The notes beneath the pieces are model-generated. The model did not search any database. It saw nothing but the letters and a program-made list of their open reading frames with translations, and was not told where the DNA came from. Shown piece after piece: positions 51,623-59,420 of a stretch of DNA of 64,000 nucleotides (positions are counted from its first letter, which is position 1; every line of letters begins with the position of its first letter). Made by a program: the position numbers and the translations under genes. The stretch comes from Nocardiopsis mwathae (lineage in GTDB: Bacteria; Actinomycetota; Actinomycetes; Streptosporangiales; Streptosporangiaceae): NCBI RefSeq assembly GCF_014201195.1, contig NZ_JACHDS010000001.1, positions 5,208,001-5,272,000 on the forward strand. The letters are read 5' to 3'.

Positions 51623-53004
51623 GGCGTCCGGCCTCCCTTGGGGTCGGCGGGGGCGTGCGGGCACCGTGGGGCGGTGCCCGTCCTGCGGGTGGTGGTGACG
51701 CGGGCGCCGTCGGCGGGCGCCATGAAGATGCCCTGCTGCCGCGCCTCGGGGAACGGCCCGATGGGGTGCAGGCGGCGGGCGGACAGCAGCACGGCGGCCA
51801 GGACCCGCATCTCTTCCTGGGCGTAGTTGCGTCCGACGCACATCCGGTTGCCGCCGCCGAAGGCCGCCCAGGAGTACGGGCAGGCGGTGCCCTCCAGAAA
51901 GCGCTCCGGGCGGAACTCCAGCGGGTCGGCGTACACCTCGGGGCTGCGCTGCAGGAGGTAGGCGCAGTGCACCAGGATCGTCCCGGCCGGAAGCAGGTGC
52001 CCGTCGATCTCGTAGGGGGCGGTGAGCATCCGCACCCCGTTGAGGCCCGAGACGGGGTGCAGCCGCAGCGTCTCGGTGATGACGGCCTCCAGGTAGGGCA
52101 GGTCGGCGTACGCCTTCCGCGGGGCCGGGAGCAGGGTGAACCGCTCTCCCAGCTCGGCCATGACCCGGCGGTACACCCCGGGGTGCCGGGCGATCCGTGC
52201 GAACACCCACGACAGGGTGTTGGCCGTGGTGGAGAACCCGGTGTAGAGCAGGCTGAACACCTCGTCGCGGATGACCTCGGGTGTCAGTGAGGCGTCGCCA
52301 TGGGCCGCATGCCGCTGCAGTGCGGCGAGCAGGTCGTCGCGGCCCAACTCGTCCGAGCGGCGCAGGTGGGACCCCATGCGGGCGGCGACGAACGCGCGGA
52401 TCTCGGCGTCGGCGGCGAGCACGTCCTCCAGAGCTTGGGCGGCGTTCTCGGTGCGCGGCAGCAGCGCGGCCAGCTCGGCGCGGTCGGCCGCGGGCAGGTT
52501 GCCGCACACGACCTCCACGATGATCTCCGCGGTGATCGCCTGCAGTTCGAGGAAGAGGGAGACCTCCCCGCCCTCGGGCCAGTGGGCGGCCCGCCCTTCG
52601 GCGACCGCGGAGATCAGGGCGGTGTAGTCGCGGGCGCCGCTCAGCTCGGGCCGGATCCGGGCGCGGCGCCTGCGGTGCTCGGGGCCGTCGATGTAGGCCA
52701 CCGACTCCTCTGGAGTGCCGAAGAAGACGGCGTTGGCGTGCGCCCCGCTCACCGTCTCCCCGCCTGCGGTGTACATCCGCTTGATCTGGTGCGGCCGGGT
52801 GAGGAACACCCACTTGCCGTTGTTGCGGGCCTCGACGAACCGCTCGTTGCCCAGCGCGCCGAGATCCAGGGTGAACATGGTGCCGTGTTCGCGGTGCAGC
52901 TCCTCCAGGTAGCCGAAGGGGTCGCGGGCGAACCGGTCACGCTGCGCGGCCGGGTCCGCGGCGGGTCCGGGCGGCAGGCTTGTCGACAGCAGGGTCGGCG
53001 ACAT
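51619..53004 (-). CDS. cytochrome P450 with unusual I-helix
   Basis: A 461-residue P450. The haem-ligand loop is FGGGNRMCVGRNYAQEE (Cys ligand) and the ExxR motif is in AVITETLRLHPVSGLNGVRM. The I-helix segment normally reading AGxETT is TGFSTTANTLSW: the acidic residue is Ser. That suggests altered proton delivery or substrate-assisted chemistry. It needs a ferredoxin/reductase from elsewhere. ATG 53004 has GAGGAGG about 9 nt upstream and lies inside the end of the fusion gene (68-bp overlap). The stop overlaps the trpE start. It probably acts on the kynurenine-derived intermediate. Confidence 0.92.
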   Translation of the reverse strand: MSPTLLSTSLPPGPAADPAAQRDRFARDPFGYLEELHREHGTMFTLDLGALGNERFVEARNNGKWVFLTRPHQIKRMYTAGGETVSGAHANAVFFGTPEESVAYIDGPEHRRRRARIRPELSGARDYTALISAVAEGRAAHWPEGGEVSLFLELQAITAEIIVEVVCGNLPAADRAELAALLPRTENAAQALEDVLAADAEIRAFVAARMGSHLRRSDELGRDDLLAALQRHAAHGDASLTPEVIRDEVFSLLYTGFSTTANTLSWVFARIARHPGVYRRVMAELGERFTLLPAPRKAYADLPYLEAVITETLRLHPVSGLNGVRMLTAPYEIDGHLLPAGTILVHCAYLLQRSPEVYADPLEFRPERFLEGTACPYSWAAFGGGNRMCVGRNYAQEEMRVLAAVLLSARRLHPIGPFPEARQQGIFMAPADGARVTTTRRTGTAPRCPHAPADPKGGRTP

Positions 53005-55906
53005 GGGCAACGTCCTCCTCGGGGGTCTCCTCGGTCATGTCCGCGGCGGCCCACCGGACGGCGTCGACCAGCCGGGCGACGACCGCCCGCGAGGTCCGGT
53101 GGTGCATGATGCAGGCCCGGACGACCAGGCCTTCGCCGGGCAGCTCGGTGGTGGCGACGTACACGTCGCCGGTGGCGCAGATGCGGCGGCACAACCGCTC
53201 GGTGAGGCGGGCGCCGCGCGGGCCGTCGGCGGCGGCGCGGAACGCCACCACCGGCAGGTGGGCGGGGCCGCGCGGCAGCACCTCGATGCCGGGTAGCGAG
53301 CGCAGCCGGGCGGTCAGCTCGTCGGCGAGGTCGAGCTTGTGGTCCAGGCTGCGCTCGAAGGCGTCCACACCGTGCAGCTTGATCGGCAGCCACGCGGTCA
53401 GCCCGCGCATCTCGCGGGTCAGCTCGGGGCCGTAGTTGCAGAAGTCGACGTGGTCGTCGTCGGAGGTGAGCTCGGGGATGTAGGCGGCGCCCGGTACCGC
53501 GAACGCCTCCCGCAGCCGCGCCTGCTCGCGGACGAGCAGCGCGGAGGTGCCGTGCGGCAGGAACAGCGACTTGTGGGCGTCGACGGCGATGGAGTCGGCC
53601 TCCTCGATGCCGTGCAGCAGTTCGCGGCCGCGGGAGGTGAGCCGGAAGAACCCGCCGAAGCAGGCGTCGGCGTGCATCCATATTTGCTCGGCCGCGCACA
53701 GCCGGGCGATGGCGGCGAGGTCGTCGACGGCGCCGGTTCCGGTGGTCCCGGCGGTGGCGACGACGCACGCCGGGGCCAGTCCGCGGTGCCGGTCGTGCTC
53801 CACGAGGCGGCGCAGCTCTCCCAGGTCCATCGTGTAGTCGGGGCGGGTGGCCACTGCGCGCACCCGGTCCTCGGGAATCCCCGCCATGCGGGCGGCCTTC
53901 TTCACCGAGAAGTGGCCCTGCGCGGAGACGTACACCGTCGCGCGGGAGCGCCCGTCCTCGGTCATCGCCTCCAGGGCGCAGCGCACCCCCATGAAGTTGG
54001 CGATCGACCCACCGGTGGTGAGGTAGCCGAAGGACCCCTCGCCGTAGCCCAGCATCGAGCAGAACCAGCGGATCACGTTGGTCTCGATCTGGGTGAGGCC
54101 GGGGGTGGCCGCCCACACTCCGATGAAGCGGTTGAGCAGCCGCGACACGAACTCGCCGACCGCGCCCTGGAACAGCCCGCCGGAGGGGACGTGCGACATG
54201 AAGCCGGGGTGCGGGTGGACCATGCCGCTGGTGGCCGCCTCGTCGAAGACCTCGGCGAGCAGCGGCTCCAGGTCGGTGCCTCGTGCGGGCGCGGTGTCCT
54301 CGCGCAGGGCGTCGGCCGCCGTACGGCCGTCCTGGTAGTCGGCGGCGGTGCTCTCCTGCAGGTAGGAGGCGGGGTACTCGCCTCGGTTGAGGGCGTCGCG
54401 GTAGCGCAGCACGCGCAGGGCGACGGTGTCGAGGAGGCGGCGCACCTCCTCGGGGCGGAGTTCGAGCTCGGAGTCCTCGGAGCCGTCGGGCAGCACGGGG
54501 ATGTCGGCCCCGGCGGCGCCCGGGTAGGCGCCCACGATCCGGTCGGCCTCGGTGTCGATGTCGAAGTGCCGGCACAGGTCGTCGACCACGGCGCTCTGCC
54601 GTTCGTGGCGCCGTACCACCTCGTCGTAGGGCAGGTCGGTGAAGGCGACCATGTGGTAGAGCGGCATGAAGTCGTCCGGCCGCTCCGTGAACAGGCGCTT
54701 GTCCAGCCGGTCGCGGGCATGGTAGGCGTGCTCGCCGGTCTGGTCGGTGAGTTCGCGCAGGTTGCGCAGGGACAGGTCGGCGATGGCGTCGCCGGGGGCC
54801 TTGCGCAGCTCGGTGAACGACGCCAGGGCGGGGGCGACGCCGGCTGCCCCGCCGATGCGCATGCGCTGTTCGAGGATGCGGAGGAACTCGCGGACGTCCT
54901 CGAAGCTGCAGTTGATGCCCTGGCCGTAGAAGGGGACCATCGCGTGGGCGGCGTCGCCGATGAGAACGGTGCGGCCGTAGTGGTAGGGGTGGCACTTCAC
55001 CGTCTTGAGGGACGCCGGCGTGGTGGTCAGGAAGTCGTCGGCCAGGGACGGCAGGAACTGCACAGCGTCGGCGAAGTTCTCGCCGAACAGCGCCTCGACG
55101 CCGACGGTGTCGTGCACCGAGGAGAACGCGGGGGCGCCGTCGGCGCTCTGCAGCGGCATGAACAGGCTGGCCGTGTAGCTGAGGTCGACGTTGGGCTGGG
55201 CGAGCAGCATGAACTCCCCGCGCGGCCACACGTGCAGGCCGTGCTCGCCGCTCTCCGGGCGGGTGGGGTCGCGGAAGGCCTGGAGCAGCGCGTGCCCTCC
55301 GCCGCGCGGCGGCATCTGCAGCTCGATGTAGCCGTGGTCGATGTACTCCTGCGAGATGCGCATCCGCGCGCCGCGTCGCGACATCTCGGCCCGCACCACG
55401 CTGTTGGCGCCGTCGCAGCCGATGAGCAGGTCGGCGGCGACCTCCTCGATCGCCGACCCGCGCACGGCGAAGGTGGCGGTGGCGTTCTTGGGATCGGCCC
55501 CGATGCACTCGTGCCCGAAGTGGAAGTGCGCCCCGGCCCTGGCCGCCTCCTCCAGCAGCGCCCGGTGCAGCACCCCGCGCGGGATGGACAGCAGGTGGTG
55601 CTCGGGCGCGGTGCCGTAGCGCTGGTAGATGAGCCCGCCGTCGCGGTGGTGCACCACCCGCTGCGGCAGCGGCACGCCCCGCCGGTAGAGGAGGTCCACG
55701 ATGCCGGTGTCCAGCGACCGCAGGCCGCGCGCTGTGAGCGTCAGGTTGAAGGAATGCCCTTTCGCCGGCGGGATCCGGCGGATGTCCTCCCCTTTCTCAT
55801 AGATGTCGACGTGGAACGAGTACTTCCGGAGCCCGATCGCCACCAGACAGGCGACCGGCCCCGCTCCGACTATCGCGACTCTGAGGGAACTGCGTGGTCT
55901 CCCCAA
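52937..55906 (-). CDS. kynurenine 3-monooxygenase fused to a PLP-dependent decarboxylase
   Basis: A 989-residue bifunctional protein. Residues 1-445 match kynurenine 3-monooxygenase: FAD motif VAIVGAGPVACLVAIGL, HSFNLTLTARGLRSL, IPRGVLHRALL, DG motif GCDGANSVV (165-166) and GDAAHAMVPFYGQGINCSFE (317-336). Arg83 and Tyr97 fall where kynurenine-carboxylate ligands lie in known enzymes. Residues about 485-955 are a group II decarboxylase with PLP Lys779 (VDAHKSL), stacking His665 (SAQGHFS) and Asp747 (MHADACFGG). Both catalytic sets look intact. The expected reaction is kynurenine to 3-hydroxykynurenine to 3-hydroxykynurenamine, by inference. The start is a TTG at 55906 with AGGGG 5 nt upstream, as no ATG or GTG precedes the FAD motif. 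It is the first gene of the trp-containing operon. Confidence 0.9.
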   Translation of the reverse strand: MGRPRSSLRVAIVGAGPVACLVAIGLRKYSFHVDIYEKGEDIRRIPPAKGHSFNLTLTARGLRSLDTGIVDLLYRRGVPLPQRVVHHRDGGLIYQRYGTAPEHHLLSIPRGVLHRALLEEAARAGAHFHFGHECIGADPKNATATFAVRGSAIEEVAADLLIGCDGANSVVRAEMSRRGARMRISQEYIDHGYIELQMPPRGGGHALLQAFRDPTRPESGEHGLHVWPRGEFMLLAQPNVDLSYTASLFMPLQSADGAPAFSSVHDTVGVEALFGENFADAVQFLPSLADDFLTTTPASLKTVKCHPYHYGRTVLIGDAAHAMVPFYGQGINCSFEDVREFLRILEQRMRIGGAAGVAPALASFTELRKAPGDAIADLSLRNLRELTDQTGEHAYHARDRLDKRLFTERPDDFMPLYHMVAFTDLPYDEVVRRHERQSAVVDDLCRHFDIDTEADRIVGAYPGAAGADIPVLPDGSEDSELELRPEEVRRLLDTVALRVLRYRDALNRGEYPASYLQESTAADYQDGRTAADALREDTAPARGTDLEPLLAEVFDEAATSGMVHPHPGFMSHVPSGGLFQGAVGEFVSRLLNRFIGVWAATPGLTQIETNVIRWFCSMLGYGEGSFGYLTTGGSIANFMGVRCALEAMTEDGRSRATVYVSAQGHFSVKKAARMAGIPEDRVRAVATRPDYTMDLGELRRLVEHDRHRGLAPACVVATAGTTGTGAVDDLAAIARLCAAEQIWMHADACFGGFFRLTSRGRELLHGIEEADSIAVDAHKSLFLPHGTSALLVREQARLREAFAVPGAAYIPELTSDDDHVDFCNYGPELTREMRGLTAWLPIKLHGVDAFERSLDHKLDLADELTARLRSLPGIEVLPRGPAHLPVVAFRAAADGPRGARLTERLCRRICATGDVYVATTELPGEGLVVRACIMHHRTSRAVVARLVDAVRWAAADMTEETPEEDVAHVADPAVDKPAARTRRGPGRAA

Positions 55907-56074
55907 AACAACCCCTAGTGCGCTCCGTCTTCTTGCATGTCTTCAGGAACGCTAGGGAGGAGGACTCTCGAAGGCCTCTGCCACCGTTCTCGCCGCGGTA
56001 GCCCCGCACTCTTCGGGAGCGTTCTCGTCACAGTGCGCACGCACTCGACACGATCAGGGGAACGTGGCACCTCT
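55907..56074 (-). promoter_or_regulatory. leader region of the kmo/decarboxylase-trp operon
   Basis: A 168-bp gap upstream of the fusion gene, expected to hold the promoter of the eight-gene operon. I see no confident -10/-35 pair. No trp-codon-rich leader peptide with an attenuator is visible. Confidence 0.4.
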
Positions 56075-56605
56075 TCATGTGCCGAGGCCGGCGATGACCT
56101 CACCTATGGCGCGATCCAGGCGGCGCGTCGAGGGGCGTAGCTCCGCTGTGCGGGTGACCGCCTCTCCCAGCCATTCCGGGTCCCCTAGGCGGTGGGCCGC
56201 CTTCGCCGCGGTCGTCTGCTTGAGCAACGCATCCAGAAGGAAGATGTGGCGGAACCGGTAGCGGTGCTCGTGGTGGGCGTAGTTCATCAACACGTCCTCG
56301 TACGGATGGCGCAGATATGCGTAAACGGAGCAGGCGTGAGGACCGGCGATCGTCCTGCGACTTGCGAAAGAGTCGATCAGTATTCCCGCGGTGCGAGTGG
56401 CCGCCCACGCTCGTGCGGTGGCGTGCACCCCCGGGCCGTCCACGAACCTGGACCACGGAATGACGGCGAGCGGTTCCGATGCCGCGAGCTTGCGATACTC
56501 CATGCCGTCAGAGGTGAGGACGAGGCACAACCCCTACTTCCGGTAGGGATCGCCGATGACCCACCGATCCCCGACCAGCTCCAACGGCCCGAATGCCTCT
56601 GCCAT
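56075..56605 (-). pseudogene. hypothetical gene interrupted by an in-frame amber codon
   Basis: ATG 56605, preceded by AAGGGGG, opens a frame reading MAEAFGPLELVGDRWVIGDP, then YRK, and stops at TAG (56536-56534). The same frame continues without another stop for 152 codons (LVLTSDGMEYRKLAASEPL, AVIPWSRFVDG, RTIAGPHACSVYAYLRHP, AIGEVIAGLGT) to 56075. The joined protein would be a coherent 175-residue PH-like or hypothetical actinobacterial protein. A TTG at 56530 just after the stop could also start the second part. I read it as a recent nonsense mutation, a sequencing error or readthrough. Function is unknown. Confidence 0.6.
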
Positions 56606-56778
56606 GATCCCCCTTCGGCCGTCCTCGCGGTGAACCCGCAAACCCTACTCCCGTGTCACCACCCGACCGCAGCAGCCGGTCGCCCCGCCTCGGCGGGGGT
56701 GCCTCGATGCTTCTCGTCAAGCAAAGTACAGATCGACGACCAGAGCACCGGGCCGGAGAGATAGATGGACGACTGAGG

Positions 56779-56804
56779 TATATTCGCTGGCACAATGCGC
56801 ATTG
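56779..56804 (+). promoter_or_regulatory. promoter/operator of the LysR gene
   Basis: TATATT at 56779-56784 is a likely -10 element for the LysR gene, followed by the perfect 12-bp palindrome CAATGCGCATTG (56793-56804), 17 bp before the start codon. The palindrome is well placed for autoregulation. The local DNA is AT-richer than the cluster. Confidence 0.5.
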
Positions 56805-56821
56805 CCACAGGGGGAACGTCA

Positions 56822-57718
56822 GTGGAGCGGCTTGAGATCCAGGTATTCCTAACGCTCGCAAAGGAATTGCACTTCGGCCGTACCGCTGAGCGCCTTTTCA
56901 TCTCCCGGGCCCGGGTCAGCCAGAGTGTCCAGAAGCTGGAGCGGGCTATCGGCGCCCCGCTGTTCGAACGGACCAGCCGCAGGGTCCGGCTCACCCCTCT
57001 CGGGCAGCAGCTGTATGAGGATATCGAGCCCGGCTACCGGCTCATCAAGGCCGGTGTCGCCAGGGCGGAGGCCGCCGCGCGCGGCGTCGACGGAGTCCTG
57101 AGAATCGGGTTCCTCGGCGCCGCGGCAGGCGAGTTCGTCCTCGATGCGATCGGCGCGTTCACTGCGCGTTACCCCGGAACAGACGCCCAGATCAAGGAAA
57201 CTCAGATCAACAGCATCATCACTCCGCTGCGCGCGGGGGACGTGGATGTGTTGGTCACCCAGTTCCCCATTGACGAGCAGGATCTCACGTCTGGCCCGGT
57301 GGTTTTCTCCGTGCCTCGGATGATTGCCGTGCCAAGGCGGCATCCGCTGGCAGAGCGGACGTCCGCCTCTCTTGAGGACTTGGCCTACAACAAGGTATTC
57401 GCATGTATCGGTGAAGTGCCGATGTACTGGCAGGAGCACAATACGCCGTTGCGCACCCCCAGCGGTCGACCGATCGAGCGCGGAGAATCAGCGTCCACTC
57501 TGCAGGAGACACTCGCTCTCGTCGGTGCCGGCAAGGGCATATCCCCGGTAGGGGCCGATGTCGCCCAGCACTATACACCTCGGGGTGTGATATATGTCCC
57601 GTTGGAAGATGTCGAACCCCTGGAATACGGACTCGTGTGGCGAACAGCAGGGGAGAACGCCAGGGTTCGCGGGTTCGTTCGGGCATGCATGGACACTGCC
57701 ACCGCAAAGCAGGCCTGA
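56822..57718 (+). CDS. LysR family transcriptional regulator
   Basis: A 298-residue LysR regulator. The N-terminal helix-turn-helix is VERLEIQVFLTLAKELHFGRTAERL (in part) with SRARVSQSVQKLERAIGAPLFER. The C-terminal periplasmic-binding-like domain (GVLRIGFLGAAAGEFVLDAI; LVGAGKGISPVGADV) binds a small effector. GTG 56822 follows GGGGGA; an ATG at 56795 has no ribosome site and would include the operator-like palindrome. It is followed by a terminator and then an MFS gene. A role as efflux or cluster regulator is inferred. Confidence 0.9.
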   Translation: MERLEIQVFLTLAKELHFGRTAERLFISRARVSQSVQKLERAIGAPLFERTSRRVRLTPLGQQLYEDIEPGYRLIKAGVARAEAAARGVDGVLRIGFLGAAAGEFVLDAIGAFTARYPGTDAQIKETQINSIITPLRAGDVDVLVTQFPIDEQDLTSGPVVFSVPRMIAVPRRHPLAERTSASLEDLAYNKVFACIGEVPMYWQEHNTPLRTPSGRPIERGESASTLQETLALVGAGKGISPVGADVAQHYTPRGVIYVPLEDVEPLEYGLVWRTAGENARVRGFVRACMDTATAKQA

Positions 57719-57751
57719 TCGGTAAGCCTGGCTTACCGATCGTCGTATTTT
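57717..57751 (+). terminator. intrinsic terminator of the LysR gene
   Basis: GATCGGTAAGCC-T-GGCTTACCGATC (57717-57741) is a perfect 12-bp inverted repeat starting within the stop codon, followed by GTCGTATTTTT. It separates the LysR transcript from the MFS gene. Confidence 0.88.
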
Positions 57752-57792
57752 TCGGCATTGTTCCAGGTCAACGGATCGTCGACAGTGGCTTC

Positions 57793-59058
57793 ATGTCCAA
57801 TGGTCGTTTGAAGTCGACGCCCCCGTCGCGTGGGGAGTCCCGCTGGCCTGCGGCGCTGATCGCCCTCGCGCTCGGCGCGTTCGCCATAGGCACCACCGAA
57901 GTCGTTATCGCCGGTCTCCTTCCCGAGATTTCCGTCGAATTCGGTATCTCCATCCCGACCGCGGGTTCCCTGGTCTCCGGATACGCACTGGGCATGGTCG
58001 TGGGCGCACCGCTGCTGGCCGCGCTGGGTACGCGAGTGCCCCGCAAGTCCATGCTTGTGGGGCTGATGGTCGTCTTCGTCGTTTCGAGCGTGATCAGTGC
58101 CCTGGCACCCGACTACACCGTGCTGATGGTGGGCCGGGTCCTGTCCGCCCTGGTCGGGGGCGCCTATGTGGGTATCGGTGCCGTCGCCGCCGCCGATGTG
58201 GTGACCGAAGACCGCAAAGCCAGGGCGGTCGCCATCATGTTCATGGGGTTGAGTATCGCCAACGTTGTCGGTGTTCCCGGGGGTACGGCTCTCGGGCAGA
58301 CACTGGGCTGGCGCTCCACCTTCTGGGCTGTCGGCATCCTCGGAGTGATCGTCCTCCTCGGTGTCCTCAAGCTCGTCCCCTTCTCACCCGTGGCGGAAGG
58401 CGCGAACCTGCGGAGCGAACTGGCCGTGTTCAAGCGGGGCCGCCTGTGGCTGGCCTACGGTGCGACGGCCCTTGGCTGGGCACCCGCTCTCGCGGTCGTC
58501 ACCTACATCGCTCCGATGCTCACCGACGTCTCCGGCTTCTCTGACAGCGCAGTCCCGATGGTGCTGGTCCTGTTCGGTGTGGGCATGGTCATCGGCACTC
58601 CCATCGCCGGCCGACTCGCCGATCGGGCGCTCATGCCGACGCTGTACGGCGTTCTCATCACGGTCAGCGCCTCCTCGGTGCTGCTGCTTTTCGCTGTGCA
58701 CAACAAGTTCACGGCCGTGGCCGTGTTCATCGTCTTCGGTGCCGCGGTGGCGGCGGTCATTCCGCCGGTACAGGCCAAGGTGATGGCTACGGCCGAAGGG
58801 GCTCCGAATCTGGCCTCCGCCTCCAACATCTCCGCCTTCAACATCGGCAACGCCGTCGGCCCGTTCCTCGGCGGGATGACGATCAGCGCCGGATTCGGCT
58901 ACACCTCGCCCATCGGGGTCGCCGCTCTGCTCGGCGGGGGAGCACTGATCTTCGCCCTGCTGTGTGGCGTGGCCGACGCTCGGCACCGCAGCCGTGTGAC
59001 GGCCGTTGCCGCAACCTCGCAGCCTGCGGCGGACCAGCAGATCGAAGTGCGGCACTGA
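57793..59058 (+). CDS. MFS efflux transporter (DHA1 family)
   Basis: A 421-residue permease with twelve predicted membrane segments, related to the MFS protein at 40434-41651. It shares the opening LGAFAIGTTEVVIAGLLPEI, the motif ALGTRVPRKSMLVG, the loop GTALGQTLGWRSTFW and the late helix GGMTISAGFGYTSP. It is likely a drug or metabolite exporter. ATG 57793 was chosen because upstream codons cross the terminator; its ribosome site is poor. Its place after the LysR gene suggests control by it. Confidence 0.9.
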   Translation: MSNGRLKSTPPSRGESRWPAALIALALGAFAIGTTEVVIAGLLPEISVEFGISIPTAGSLVSGYALGMVVGAPLLAALGTRVPRKSMLVGLMVVFVVSSVISALAPDYTVLMVGRVLSALVGGAYVGIGAVAAADVVTEDRKARAVAIMFMGLSIANVVGVPGGTALGQTLGWRSTFWAVGILGVIVLLGVLKLVPFSPVAEGANLRSELAVFKRGRLWLAYGATALGWAPALAVVTYIAPMLTDVSGFSDSAVPMVLVLFGVGMVIGTPIAGRLADRALMPTLYGVLITVSASSVLLLFAVHNKFTAVAVFIVFGAAVAAVIPPVQAKVMATAEGAPNLASASNISAFNIGNAVGPFLGGMTISAGFGYTSPIGVAALLGGGALIFALLCGVADARHRSRVTAVAATSQPAADQQIEVRH

Positions 59059-59129
59059 GGCCCGGCCCTGACCCCGCCGGGTACCGGGACCCCGCACCGA
59101 CCCGCAGGTCCATCATGGCCACCGAAACG

Positions 59130-59167
59130 CATACGGGCGCCCTTCCCGGAGGAAGGGCGCCCGTATG
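59130..59167. terminator. 17-bp hairpin between MFS gene and tRNA-Arg
   Basis: CATACGGGCGCCCTTCC (59130-59146) pairs perfectly with 59151-59167 around CGGA. It lies 72 bp after the MFS stop and 16 bp beyond the tRNA 3' end on the other strand, and can terminate both. Confidence 0.85.
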
Positions 59168-59183
59168 GCGATTCATCTCAGTG

Positions 59184-59256
59184 CGCACTCGGGAGGATTC
59201 GAACCCCCAACCTTCTGATCCGTAGTCAGATGCTCTATCCATTGAGCTACGAGTGC
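59184..59256 (-). tRNA. tRNA-Arg (anticodon ACG)
   Basis: The minus strand reads GCACTCGTAGCTCAATGGAT at the 5' end. The anticodon arm is TCTGA-CTACGGA-TCAGA with anticodon ACG. The T arm contains GGTTCGAATCC, and the acceptor stem closes with CGAGTGC plus discriminator G. It is 73 nt long and the CCA end is not encoded. A34 would be deaminated to inosine to read CGU/CGC/CGA. Confidence 0.96.
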
Positions 59257-59420
59257 AGATTCTGTTGTGTGTCCCCCTGGGGCGCTGCGGCTCCCTGAGG
59301 ACGAGTAAGACTCTACCAGAGTGTTCGGGACGCTTTTGACGGATTATCCGCGGGTGGGGCCCGGGTGTGAGGCAGGTGACAGAGAGTGGGCTCCGCCCGC
59401 GGGAGGCGCGGTGCGGTGGG

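Noticed and set aside
30044-55906. Thiopeptide biosynthetic cluster
   Set aside because: No LanB-type dehydratase, no [4+2] pyridine synthase and no Cys/Ser-rich core peptide are present.
55907-56074. trp attenuator and leader peptide
   Set aside because: No short frame with adjacent Trp codons followed by alternative hairpins was seen upstream of the operon.
59184-59256. tRNA-Arg as integration site of a genomic island
   Set aside because: No integrase gene and no repeated tRNA 3' end could be found in the window.
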